Origin: Panaeolus papilionaceus
Taxonomy: Eukaryota > Basidiomycota > Agaricomycetes > Agaricales
DNA length: 64,000 bases
Direction of reading: 5' to 3'
Assembly: GCA_015501605.1 (NCBI GenBank)
Contig: JADNRZ010000018.1
Span: forward strand, 310,001 to 374,000
Shown here: positions 12,814 through 22,632 of the stretch, piece after piece
How positions within the stretch are numbered: position 1 is the stretch's first letter
Layout: each line of letters starts with the position of its first letter
The notes under the pieces: model-generated
Seen by the model: the letters and a program-made list of their open reading frames with translations, nothing else
The model's database searches: none
Told to the model about the DNA's origin: nothing
Position numbers and translations under genes: made by a program

Positions 12814-14875
12814 ATGAACTCATTATTTCGGTCATTAGTCGCTGTCGGCTGCATTTCTTTCGTTCTCGCACACCCTCACCACGATAAACTCACAGAAGAC
12901 CAGGCCAACGCCCCCATTGACTCAATATTATGGATACATATGCTGCTTCAAGGTCTTGTATGGGGTGTATTATTTCCAATAGGGATGATGCTGGGTATAA
13001 CGCGGAGTAAATGGCATGTTCCACTACAGGTGAGCGTCGCAAAACAATACATTGTGACCCACATCACCACCGCTCACCATTCACGAACTCTGTGATAGGC
13101 AACAGGGTTTGCACTCACTTTTGGAGGATACATTCTCGGTCACTCTCATAAAGGGAGAGCTTTCCTACCCTCCGTACATGCTTCTTTTGCCTCTATACTC
13201 TTCATTCCCATCGTTGCGCAGCTCGTCGTGGGCATTTATCTCAAACTGCATATTCATGAACGATCCATTCGACCTTACTTTGTTATCGTTCACGGGATCA
13301 TTGGCAAAGCTTACCCCATTCTGGGATGGACACAAATGTTATTCGGCTTCGTTACGTTCAGAGGATACTGCAGGGGTGATCATCTTGGCAAGTGCTTGGG
13401 CTTATTGGCCCCTTTCTTAACGTTAACTGGGCGCTTCTCTAATTTATGAAATTCAACTTAGGCCAGTGCCTAGCCCATTACATCATGGGCAGTGGCTTCG
13501 TCGCCTATGCCACAATCATGACAATAATATTCTTGGTTGGAGAGCAATGGATAAGGAGAAAAGGGAAAAGTCCCGAGTTCTTCGATTCTTGGGTGATTAC
13601 CCTATGGGTACGTGTGCTTCTCTGTATAGCTTAGCTTTGACCCTTATCTGCTATGGGATATCTCAAACTTAGGGCATCGGTGAGTTTGTTTGGTGCTATT
13701 CCCGTGCACGCTTTCTTACACTCCATGGTTGTAGTCAACACTTTTACAGAGCATCGTGGTAATACGTGGTCGATCAAAGACATGCAACATACGTGTGTAA
13801 CCTTTTTCTGTAATTTTAAGTACCTTCGCTGATTGTGGTGGTTTCAGAATTCTCGGTGTACTTTGTATGGTCCATTGCTTTTTACCTTACCGATAGTTCT
13901 AACCTTCCGTAAAGGGTGGACAGGAGGAATACTTGGAATTTACCTGTCCCGTAACAACCAGGTGTGCAGCTTCGCTTCCCAAAAAATGCTATCGGTTTCT
14001 AAATTCCAGATAGCGAAATGTCGTCCCTGCATTAACGTGCGCAATACCTTGACGAACGAGCATCCCTTTATCTAATCTATAGGCAGCATTTTCTTGACAG
14101 GTTGGGCTATGTCAGAACATGCTCAAGCTCTCATGATCTCTACGAAGGTATGGCTATTTGAAGTATTAGAACCCGTCATCCGTCTTACAATTGATTTACT
14201 CCAAGGTTCATGGCATGTTTGGACATACATTAATGCTCGCTGGTGTGACGCGCATCCTCGAAGTCGTGTACTTCTCGCCATCGTATGCTGCCGAGACTCC
14301 AGAAGATGACCAAGGCAGCGAGCACACCCTTGCGGATGGAAATGTGTCGATGAAGACTGCAGCAACAAAAGCCTTCAGCTACTTGACGCCCTTCGTAAGT
14401 ATATTCAGCCATCGTATTTTCAAAGTTGCTGATGTCTCGATCATCCAGCTTCTTGTGGCCTCTGGGTATGCAAGCGTTCCTTAAGTATCCTTGCATGCTT
14501 GTGCTAACAAATATTTGGTACAGCCTTCTATTTATGTCAGCTACTGACGAAGAGCTCGACTATGTGAAAGACAACGAAGTAGACCATGTCACATACATCC
14601 TCATCGTCTTCTCCTTGGCATTCCTTCTCTACGCATTCATTGTCTTCCTCGTCAACATGTACAACACAACTGGCCGTAATGCCGCTGGAGCGACAAATGG
14701 GAAGTTGGGCTTGGGCGCGGATACGGAGAACATCGAGTTGAGGACCGGGACTGGAAGGAAATGGTATTCACGCGTACCTAATAATGGTAGGAGGGGGAGA
14801 GCTGCGGAGGAGCCAACACATGTGCTGGGAGACGATGAAGACGAAGATGAAATGGCGCCTGGACCACGGCTGTAG
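12814..14875 (+). CDS. YTP1-like multipass membrane protein (DUF2427/YTP1 C-terminal)
   Basis: At least ten exons encode roughly 490 aa. A signal-like hydrophobic segment is followed by AHPHHDKL and then about nine or ten membrane helices. Family blocks are QCLAHYIMGSGFVAYA, WGIVNTFTEHRGNTWS with KDMQHT, WWTGGILGIYLSRNNQ and the long GWAMSEHAQAL-KVHGMFGHTL region. The C-terminus is hydrophilic and ends in an acidic stretch. Yeast Ytp1 is a membrane protein of unknown role linked to respiratory growth. Two splicing features stand out. A 7-nt exon at 13673-13679 is needed to read GIVN, and the intron ending at 13461 begins either with GC (13388) or, 12 nt upstream, with a weak GT. All joins keep the frame. 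The two family-wide histidine-containing blocks are intact. Confidence 0.8.
13673..13679 (+). other. 7-nt microexon in the YTP1-like gene
   Basis: The seven bases GGCATCG lie between an acceptor ending cttag and a donor starting gtgagt. Joined to the exons ending at 13617 and starting at 13735, they encode the G-I-V of the conserved WGIVNTFTEHR block. Skipping this exon would both remove the motif and shift the frame. Confidence 0.75.
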
Positions 14876-15406
14876 GGGGACTGGTATATGCTGTGTGGAA
14901 TTGTAAGGATGAGTGAGTTGTAAGAACGAGGATTTCTTGAATATCGTTGGACTATTGGAGGGTGGTACCTTGATACAAAAATTACTGTCTTATTTACCTA
15001 ATGACTGGGAGTCAGATGTATATCGATACTTGTATTTCCCGTTGTTGTAAGTACTATATCCTGCGGCTATTCTTGATACTTATTTAACAGTTGGTCGTGA
15101 TGTTTAAATAAGGCGCGCCAAATTTAGTCTAGTAGTTAAAGTACGCCAGTCTAATAGTCGTTTCGCGACGCGTCTGAAATAGCACGCACATCACGTGTTG
15201 GTGATGGGATTCGACTGAAATAGTAGTTGATTCGGATTCGTAGTCTGAGTCTCGGATAACTGAGACTATCGTATTCGTTTCCTTCGACTTCGCTCTTCTT
15301 TCCATACCTGCAGTGATTTTTTGAAGGCCATCAACGACCGTCTCAACAACAACGCCTGAAGGCTCCTAGCAAAGGAGATATGGTGACCCAAGTACATTTG
15401 ACTTAG
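14876..15406. other. Intergenic region with weak tRNA-like promoter boxes
   Basis: This holds the YTP1-like 3' UTR and the F-box gene promoter. At 15125-15138 the sequence TAGTCTAGTAGTTA resembles a pol III A box, and at 15205-15215 GGGATTCGACT resembles a B box. No cloverleaf with paired acceptor and T stems can be drawn, so this is at best a decayed tRNA or tRNA-derived SINE fragment. Confidence 0.3.
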
Positions 15407-15755
15407 ATGCAACAATTTGGACCTTCGGATATTCGCCACAGCGAAGTAGAATGGCTAGCCGAATGGGAGGACGTAGGTACTCTTTAATTCTTTTCGAGCA
15501 CTTGATCAAACAACCATTTCACATCGTATTGTCTCTCGTAGCTCTCGATATTTTTTCCAACTGCACTGATTGATTTTTTCAATCACAATGACCCACCTTC
15601 TCCGGAGCAAGCGGTCGATATTCGTCAGTTCCAAAGCTCTGTCTTTCAGAAATATTCAGATACAGAAGAAAAGATCCGTTTAGCTCAAGCGGAGCTGGAT
15701 CGTCTGAGGATAGGTTTGGAGCAATGCAAAAAGCAGCTTGCAACATTATTTTATC
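15407..15755 (+). other. Coding-like 5' exons of F-box gene, out of frame with the main reading frame
   Basis: An ATG at 15407 opens a 22-codon exon (15407-15472). A 69-nt intron with good ends follows, then a second open stretch from 15542 with PPSPEQAVDIRQFQ and the heptad-like RLAQAELDRLRIGLEQCKKQL. This is the usual coiled-coil lead-in of basidiomycete F-box proteins, which normally runs straight into LSPLRRLPTEI. Here it reaches a TGA at about 15761, because LSPLRRLPTEI is in another frame. No intron with normal length can repair it. Either the true protein starts at 15724, or a small indel has broken the gene or the assembly. Confidence 0.5.
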
Positions 15756-17289
15756 CCCTTTGAGACGACTTCCAACCGAGATCATACATCAGATTATCTC
15801 GCATCTGCCGCTGGTGTACCCCACCAATTCTCGGACAGAACTTCCCTATCATGTACCGACAATTCTGACCCAGGTGTCGAAGTCATGGCGGCATCGTGTC
15901 CTTTCGATGACCACCCTTTGGAGGGTTATGCATTTTGACACCAGGGTCTGTAATATTGAACAACGTTCAATATCTCCCTTGACCAATCGTATCGAACAAT
16001 TCAGCATGCGTTCGGGGTCTCGTGAGCTGGAAGTTCGACTCGACGATACGGTCTCGCCTCTGTCACCCTCCTTTTCATCCAGAGAGCGATTGCTGCCTTT
16101 GCTGAAATGGCTCCTCTCAACATGGACAGACCGCCATCGCCTTAGGAAGTTATCCCTCGGCGAGCGTGGTCCAAAACTTTTGCTTGACGCATTGACTCGG
16201 AGAGGGCACGAATCGAGTGCCATTCAGTCTTTAATTTTCAAACGATCAACGGCCGATGCCTACGTATATCGCCGTGATGATATTATCCCTCTAATGAAGG
16301 CCTTGCCCCAACTCGGCCGGTTATGGCTTGGGATTAACATTGTTTCGTTGGGCGACTTATTCCTACCAGAAATAGGAAATCGCTTCCGTGATGTCGGCCA
16401 CCAGTTAACAGCTTTATACATTGAAGACGGGCTCATCCTTCCTCACATTCACAACCTCCTTCGAGCGTGCCCCAACCTTGAAGCGGCGAATGTCGGTCTG
16501 ATAAATGCGCGTCGATACTTGGCCTCGGAAGTCAGTCACACACATCTCAAAGCGCTTGTCCTCCGATCGAAGCACTACTGGGACATTATTCTGCGTGCAC
16601 TTGATAGCCTTCGCCTCCCATTGCTGGAGCGTCTCACTATTTCTTACGACTTCGCTGATGAAACTTGTCCACCAGTTGCAGATCTAAATCCGCCAATCCC
16701 AAATAATTTCTCCGAACGACTTCCTTCACTGGCACACATATCCGTCGGTAGTTTGCGCACGGACAAGCAAGTACTTGACGACGTCATCCCCCTCCTGCGG
16801 TCTGCTCACTCCGCTACAACCTTATCCCTCGACCTCCCTCGCCACCAATTACTGACTGCACTACCGCGTTTGCAGGACAAGCCTCATTATTTACCAAATT
16901 TAAACACATTGCGACTTGGTGTTGTTAATCTACCTGCAAATGTTCCTCGGAGTCGACCCTGGAGCCCAAATTTAAACAACCAACTTGCGATCTCAATCCG
17001 TAATCTCATAAATTCAAGAAGAGTGGAGCCACCCATCCCTGTTGCCACAGGACAATGCACCCAGGGATTGATTTCCGTGCAGGTTTGTTTCCACAGGTTC
17101 TATGACGGAAGTGTCAAAATATCCGACCAGGACACTTCGATCTACGAGGACGATATACAATTCATGTCATCTGCGTTGCAGAAGGAGCTCGAGGATGAAA
17201 TCATTCCCGAACTTACTTTCGCCCTTCCTGATCCACTTCCGGTGGGGGAGAATATCTACGAGGCGGAATTCAACCGTCGCTATTTCTGA
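15724..17289 (+). CDS. F-box-like protein with leucine-rich C-terminal region
   Basis: A 521-aa open frame begins with MQKAACNIILSPLRRLPTEIIHQIISHLP, where LRRLPTEIIHQIISHLP is the first helix region of an F-box as found in the many basidiomycete F-box proteins. VSKSWRHRVLSMTTLWR completes the F-box at about residues 50-70. The rest is Leu rich with irregular repeat spacing (for example LPQLGRLWLGINIV and LPLLERLTISYDF), like the LRR-type substrate domains of this family. Expected role: substrate adaptor of an SCF ubiquitin ligase, with unknown target. The start at 15724 is the first ATG of this frame, but the 5' exons described separately suggest an originally longer protein. Confidence 0.72.
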   Translation: MQKAACNIILSPLRRLPTEIIHQIISHLPLVYPTNSRTELPYHVPTILTQVSKSWRHRVLSMTTLWRVMHFDTRVCNIEQRSISPLTNRIEQFSMRSGSRELEVRLDDTVSPLSPSFSSRERLLPLLKWLLSTWTDRHRLRKLSLGERGPKLLLDALTRRGHESSAIQSLIFKRSTADAYVYRRDDIIPLMKALPQLGRLWLGINIVSLGDLFLPEIGNRFRDVGHQLTALYIEDGLILPHIHNLLRACPNLEAANVGLINARRYLASEVSHTHLKALVLRSKHYWDIILRALDSLRLPLLERLTISYDFADETCPPVADLNPPIPNNFSERLPSLAHISVGSLRTDKQVLDDVIPLLRSAHSATTLSLDLPRHQLLTALPRLQDKPHYLPNLNTLRLGVVNLPANVPRSRPWSPNLNNQLAISIRNLINSRRVEPPIPVATGQCTQGLISVQVCFHRFYDGSVKISDQDTSIYEDDIQFMSSALQKELEDEIIPELTFALPDPLPVGENIYEAEFNRRYF

Positions 17290-17426
17290 GGACATTTACT
17301 TTATTTATTGTTGCATACGTAGGATCCGTAATGATTTATTCTCGATGCGATATTTATCACAAGATACAGTACATCTTAAGTAAATTAGTGTTAATAGATA
17401 CTTAACAGCAAAAGTACATCATGTGT

Positions 17427-20063
17427 TCAAGGACGAGGCGGCGCCAGCCTCTCCAGCGCTTCAGCAATCCTCAGCAACGTCGCGTCAATGGATGCCAACC
17501 GATTCGTCACCTCCTGCGGAAGCACCATCATCCCACCTGCAACAGCCTGTGCGCCAATCATCGCAGCTCCGAAGGCTGGGGGAATCTCGAGGAGGGGTGT
17601 ACTTGGTTTCGGTGGGACAGGGGGTTTGAAGTCGTCCACAGCGTCTTCCTGGGGGTACTCCGGCATCTCGTATGGCTCCATTGCAGGCAACTTCTCCTTC
17701 TCCGTCGCATAGCAGATGGGGCGGGTTTTCCCTTGCGCAACTGTCTCGCCGTATGGAGGACAAAGCACATACCCAAGACACCCAAATCGTTTCACTGAAA
17801 CCTTCTTTCCTTCCTTCAGTATGATCTTGAAAGCGTACACCCGACGACACGAGATATCCACGAGAGCATATGCTGCCCACTCCCATTCCCCGTCGTTTTT
17901 CTCCTGACCAATCTCCAGATCGACCTCGGTCCGTCCTGTTTTCAAAGCCTTGTAGACCGACTTGTCCAAATGCTTCACCGTGATATCCTGAGACGAAATT
18001 CGCAGAACCGTCGAGCCTTCTGACCACGGTTTCTCCACCTCAACTGTATGCCTATCCGAGGTCTCGGGATTGTCGAAAAAGAAGAACCCTAAGTGTTTTT
18101 CTGGGTCCGGTTTTCTGAGGGGGAAGGGTTTGAAGACATATTCGAAAACGAGGGACGCTTCTTCCCCTTCGATATCCTCCAGGATGAGTTTAATCCTCAC
18201 AGGCTGTTTACGTGCGCAGAAAGCACGGTTCCACCAGGTAATTCGTTGTTCAGCATCCTCCTTCGTTCTGGGAACTGCGGCTTGGAAAGAGAGTTGACAA
18301 GATTGTCGTGGGTCAATGGTAATGGGAAGGGTTGGAAGTGAATCAACGAGCTTGCAACTCTCGACAGGAGAATAGTTCTTGTCGCCGATTAATCTAAACG
18401 CTGCAGACACCCCAGCGATTGTGATTGGAATATTAGAACCAGATGCATTGTTGTTGAAGACGGAGACAGTTCCAATGAAATAATCCACGGTTGTGGAGGC
18501 AAGTTTGGGATTGGCTTCGAGAGGAGGGTCAGATGCTGCTTTGAGAATGACGCGGAGAGCGGGTGAAGTTCGCGTTTTAAAGTTGGTGCGAACAGGACGA
18601 GTTTGCTCGTCACTCAACTCTGGGCCCATGCGTACGGTAGCGGGAAGAACGTAGGTGGAAGCTGGTGTATAGGAGCGCATGCCACCTTCAGACGGAGTCA
18701 GAATATCTCCTGATTTTGTGCATGTCGAGATATCAATAGGGCAGATACGAATCCATGGATTGGGAGAGGTGGATGTTTTGGCCGTCAATCGGACGCCAGT
18801 AATTTTTCCTGACACGGAGAGAATCCACTCAGCCATCGCAAACTCCTCTGGGTCTCGGACTGTACGGAAAATCAGCGTTCGTCGAGATACGCGGACAGAT
18901 TTTGAGATGTCTTCGAGTTCTTTGGCGGTAAAGGTATTGAAGTAATAAGGGTATTTGTACCACACGCGTCCGACGGTGATGAGGAGGGCATTTTCTTCAA
19001 GTCGGGCACCTCGTGTCTTCCAACGGTAGAGTTGACCAATGAATGCTTTCTGGACCTCGTCAGTTTCTAGGTTGGTGTCCTCAACCGATGCCCATTCTTC
19101 GTTCGTGTCTGTATATCCTGTGATGTTCCGAGCACGAGGGAAGAAATTGCCGTAGGGATAGTCGCAGTGATGTTTAGCTCTGTGGGACTGGAATTGACAT
19201 GGGTGTTTGGTGCTACAGCACGGGTAGCTCTTTGACCAGGAATCATAATCAGCGCGATGGAAGGAGCAGGATGTGGGACCATTGGTGGAGTTGACATATG
19301 GCTGGTCGCATTGGATACAGGTGAAGGTTTGCTCGGACTCGACAGCGTTGAGTGAGGCAACGAGGCCCTTCAAACCGTCAACAATCGCTGCACTGACATT
19401 TTCCTTGATGATTCCCTCGAGCTTTTGGTTGTTCTGGATCACAGTGTCGGCCATGTTAGTGTTGAGCTGGTCCATAACCGTGTCGTCCATATCAAACTTC
19501 TGCTGTTCAGCAAATTCTTTCACGAGTTCGCGATCGTGCATCAGGGCGTCGACACTACCGCCATGTTCTTCAACGAAGGTTTGGGCAGCAATGTCTTCTT
19601 CGTCGACAGGTACAGCACGCGTCAGAATTTCCAGCTGACCAGTTTGATGAATCTGCAGGCTCATAAGGAGGTCCTGACAACATGCGTTGATTGCGTCGGC
19701 GGTTTGGATGAATTTATCTCGATTGGATAGACTGAGGCGTCGCGCAATCTTGCTCTGTTTGCGGTATGCAGCGATGAGGGAGGCAGCACCCTTCATGGCT
19801 TCAACCATCCGGTCTACCACCTTTTGGGTACCAGGCATAATCTCCATCTTCTCTAGGATAGGCAGATGGCTAACCATGAAGGTGACACGTTCGAGGAGGT
19901 CATTGCACTTGAGGTCGACTTCTTGGGCGCGTTGTTCGATGTCTATGATGACTTTGAGGACGATGAACGCGGGCGCGATGAATGGGAGTGCCTTTCCGAC
20001 ATCTGCAAGATTGTCAAGGACGTGCATAGCGGATGTAACGGCTGCATTGTTGTCGCCCCCCAT
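17427..20063 (-). CDS. HeLo/MLKL-like four-helix-bundle protein with CHORD-like Cys/His cluster
   Basis: One uninterrupted exon of 878 aa, unusual beside heavily spliced neighbours. Residues about 10-150 are helical: GKALPFIAPAFIVLKVIIDI, then DLLERVTFMVSHLPILEKM, AASLIAAYRKQSKIARRL and INACCQDLLMSLQIH. This is the look of the N-terminal four-helix bundles of fungal MLKL/HeLo-like proteins. A long helical linker follows. Residues about 249-308 hold a dense Cys/His cluster (CIQCDQPY, CSFHRADYDSW, YPCC, KHPCQFQSHRAKHHCDYPYG) resembling a CHORD zinc module. Residues about 400-800 look like beta-rich sandwich sequence, and the end is Pro rich plus a short amphipathic helix. No kinase, NACHT or protease motif is visible. 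Start is the first ATG; a TTG lies four codons upstream. Function is inferred: a membrane-active or signalling protein in cell death or immunity. Confidence 0.7.
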   Translation of the reverse strand: MGGDNNAAVTSAMHVLDNLADVGKALPFIAPAFIVLKVIIDIEQRAQEVDLKCNDLLERVTFMVSHLPILEKMEIMPGTQKVVDRMVEAMKGAASLIAAYRKQSKIARRLSLSNRDKFIQTADAINACCQDLLMSLQIHQTGQLEILTRAVPVDEEDIAAQTFVEEHGGSVDALMHDRELVKEFAEQQKFDMDDTVMDQLNTNMADTVIQNNQKLEGIIKENVSAAIVDGLKGLVASLNAVESEQTFTCIQCDQPYVNSTNGPTSCSFHRADYDSWSKSYPCCSTKHPCQFQSHRAKHHCDYPYGNFFPRARNITGYTDTNEEWASVEDTNLETDEVQKAFIGQLYRWKTRGARLEENALLITVGRVWYKYPYYFNTFTAKELEDISKSVRVSRRTLIFRTVRDPEEFAMAEWILSVSGKITGVRLTAKTSTSPNPWIRICPIDISTCTKSGDILTPSEGGMRSYTPASTYVLPATVRMGPELSDEQTRPVRTNFKTRTSPALRVILKAASDPPLEANPKLASTTVDYFIGTVSVFNNNASGSNIPITIAGVSAAFRLIGDKNYSPVESCKLVDSLPTLPITIDPRQSCQLSFQAAVPRTKEDAEQRITWWNRAFCARKQPVRIKLILEDIEGEEASLVFEYVFKPFPLRKPDPEKHLGFFFFDNPETSDRHTVEVEKPWSEGSTVLRISSQDITVKHLDKSVYKALKTGRTEVDLEIGQEKNDGEWEWAAYALVDISCRRVYAFKIILKEGKKVSVKRFGCLGYVLCPPYGETVAQGKTRPICYATEKEKLPAMEPYEMPEYPQEDAVDDFKPPVPPKPSTPLLEIPPAFGAAMIGAQAVAGGMMVLPQEVTNRLASIDATLLRIAEALERLAPPRP

Positions 20064-21016
20064 TGCGCTGGTCAAGGAATTGGCTCTTGTGACTACGGTT
20101 CTTGCTGTTTCAGCAGTCGTGTGCCCACGAGAGGTCCTGGGTTAGTTAAATGGTTAGGTATGTGATGAACAGGCTGTGTCGATGTGTCTACCCACATTTT
20201 TCAGGGATGGCTTTGGATTGTTGGGAAGCAAGTCAATCCTTTGTTAAGACTGACAGACAGACAGCCTGTGTTGATTGATGCAGTGTCCTGAGGGCTTGGA
20301 CTTTAACCTTCTGTATCCTTTGCGGTGACACACGAGAGGTGGTTACCCTGCGTTTGAGCGGACATTTTCGACAGACGGTGAGCAAGGATTGATAAAAATA
20401 ATTCGATAATTGGAAGCCCAGAGATGATCAAGAGCAACGCGAAAACGACCAAGACGGTGGCTATGCTCTTAGCGACAACCATACGTGGGAAATCTAAAAT
20501 GAGTTCCCCTGAACATCACTTGCATTTGACTTGCATCATCTCCACCTCCATCTCGAAAACTTGGTCATATTGATATCAGAGCTCAGTTAAGTAGGCTACG
20601 TGTCATTTATTAAGTTACCGAAATATTTGGAATTATCAGAGCTTTTAGGCGAATATTTCTGATAATTCATGATCTTTTCCCAACCGCTAAGCTGGCAGGT
20701 TTGTACCAGCTGCATACCGATTCGCTTCTGAGGTGGGTCGAGGACTTTTACATCAAATTTATAATTTGAAGTGGTGGTCATGTTTTCTATGCACAGAGGC
20801 ACAATTCAACTGCATAGTTAAATTGGCCGGATTGATAGATGTGGCTGTGCTGTTTGTGCACGCGCCTGGAACTGCGTCTGCTTCACACTTTGCTTTTACT
20901 GCATGGATTCGGCCTTTTAACTTCTAACCACCGGCAGATTCATCATGGTATCAAAGCATTTCTCCCCGTCCTGAACTAAATCTTGACCTCAAACGCATAC
21001 GTCAAAACTTGCTAGG
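20064..21016. other. Divergent promoter region, no gene seen
   Basis: About 950 bp between the starts of the minus-strand HeLo-like gene and the plus-strand F-box gene. Only short open frames occur, none recognisable. It presumably contains both promoters and leaders. A non-coding first exon for the minus gene is possible, since an acceptor-like cag lies about 80 nt upstream of its ATG. Confidence 0.45.
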
Positions 21017-22396
21017 ATGCACCCAGCTTTGCGCATACCGGAACTGTTGAGCGAGATCTTTCAGTATTTAGCGGACGATTGGGGTCGACCATGCGCTGCC
21101 TTGGCTGGAGCCTTGACTTGCAAAGCCTTTTTATCACCCGCTTTGGATGCACTTTGGAACGAACTGCCAGATATACGGCCTATCATTAAGCTTATACCAG
21201 GCATCAAAACTCGTTTTGCATATCCACACCACCTTTTCCTGTTAGACGCTGATGATGTCCAAGAGACGGTACGCGCCTCTATCTTCAACTCGGAACTGAA
21301 ACTAATTGGGTGATATTTCTTGAAGCACTATCTTGACCGTCTTCTTTGCATCTCAGACCTAGACAGATTACAGTTCTACTCTCGCCGAGTGAGAAAATTA
21401 GCAGTGATAGAGAGGTCTGACGAAGAAAAGCAATGCAGCTTGATTACCCACATTGACACGGGCATCTTTATTCAGCTCCTCGGCCTTTTACAGGGCAATT
21501 CTTTATTTCCTCGTCTTCATTCTCTGCAAATCATGGTTGCAGTCCGAGATGACGGAGTCGTCAACTCGTCTTCCCCATATCTCCCCCTTCTCCTTTCACC
21601 AAGGCTACGCGAACTGGACTTGATATTCTATGGAGACCACTTCCTAAAGCCAATATCGCAGATTCAAGCAGCAAATATATCAGTTTTCCTTCAAGCTATC
21701 TCAACGCGAACCGCACTTGACTCACTTTCCTGGTTAACAGATTCAGCCCCACACGATACCATCGTGGAGCCCATATCAACTATACAAACACTGACACAGC
21801 TACACTTATCAATAAATGACCGTCGCCATCTCATTCATCTTTCAACTTTGAGCAGCCTTTTAACCCTCCACCTCAATATGGCTCATGCATCAAATAACCT
21901 AGAAATGTCTGTCGCCCCAAAAACCTCCTTTTCGAGCCTTCAAACGCTTTATCTCCACGCGGATTTCGACTCGTTCAATCAGATAACATCTCTCCTGCGC
22001 TCATCCAAACTCCATACATTTTCTATGACATTGATAGATGTCTCTACGCCAGTGGACCCTGCATCGCACCCAACATGGGCGCAACTATTCGGCCGTTTTC
22101 CTGTTCAGATGCCCAACTTGAAGATTCTGGCACTTAAAAAACAGGAAGATGGAGATGAGGTATATCTTCCCTGGTCCGCCTGCACAGAGCTTTTGAAGCT
22201 GCAGAGGCTCACAATTGTGGACTTGTCAGCGTTGTTCATTATGGAACTCTCGGCAGAGCAATTCGAGGACCTCCCTTCTACTTGGAAGGACCTGGAAGAC
22301 TGTATTATCCCTTCGGATGATGGAGCGGTTTTTGAATACTTCAAACCTCTTTCGAGCCCACTTACTAGAGTCAGCTTTTTGTCTGCCGATCTGTAG
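21017..22396 (+). CDS. F-box-like protein, basidiomycete type
   Basis: Two exons, 21017-21309 and 21367-22396, give 440 aa. The N-terminus MHPALRIPELLSEIFQYLAD is the typical short F-box opening of this family, followed by LTCKAFLSPALDALWNELP and LPDIRPIIKLIPG. The second exon starts with LQFYSRRVRKL, a block that in relatives follows directly, and continues with Leu-rich sequence (LHSLQIMVAV, LRELDLIFYGD, LTQLHLSINDRRHL). An unspliced reading meets TGA at 21311, but a 57-nt intron with GT and AG ends removes it and restores the family motif, so the gene looks intact. Probable role: substrate adaptor of an SCF ubiquitin ligase. Target unknown. It is not closely similar to the F-box gene at 15.7 kb. 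Confidence 0.78.
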
Positions 22397-22632
22397 TTCC
22401 AGTGCCATTTCTTGGTTAGATCTGGGAATTGGGCAGCTCGAGTGTAACTACCAATAATCGTAGTTGAAAAATAAAATAATTCTTCTCAATAAGCGTTCGA
22501 CTTGAGCTAACAGATTGCGCGTGTTCATGTGAAATGATGACATCATACGAACGGCGGAAGTCGATGTTGACAGACCTCGCCGTGTCTCTATTTATAACCT
22601 CGACCACCATCTTCAATTACAACGAACCAATA

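Noticed and set aside
21311..21313. In-frame TGA that would make the second F-box gene a pseudogene
   Set aside because: A 57-nt intron 21310-21366 with GT and AG ends removes it and joins LIG to LQFYSRRVR, as expected in the family.
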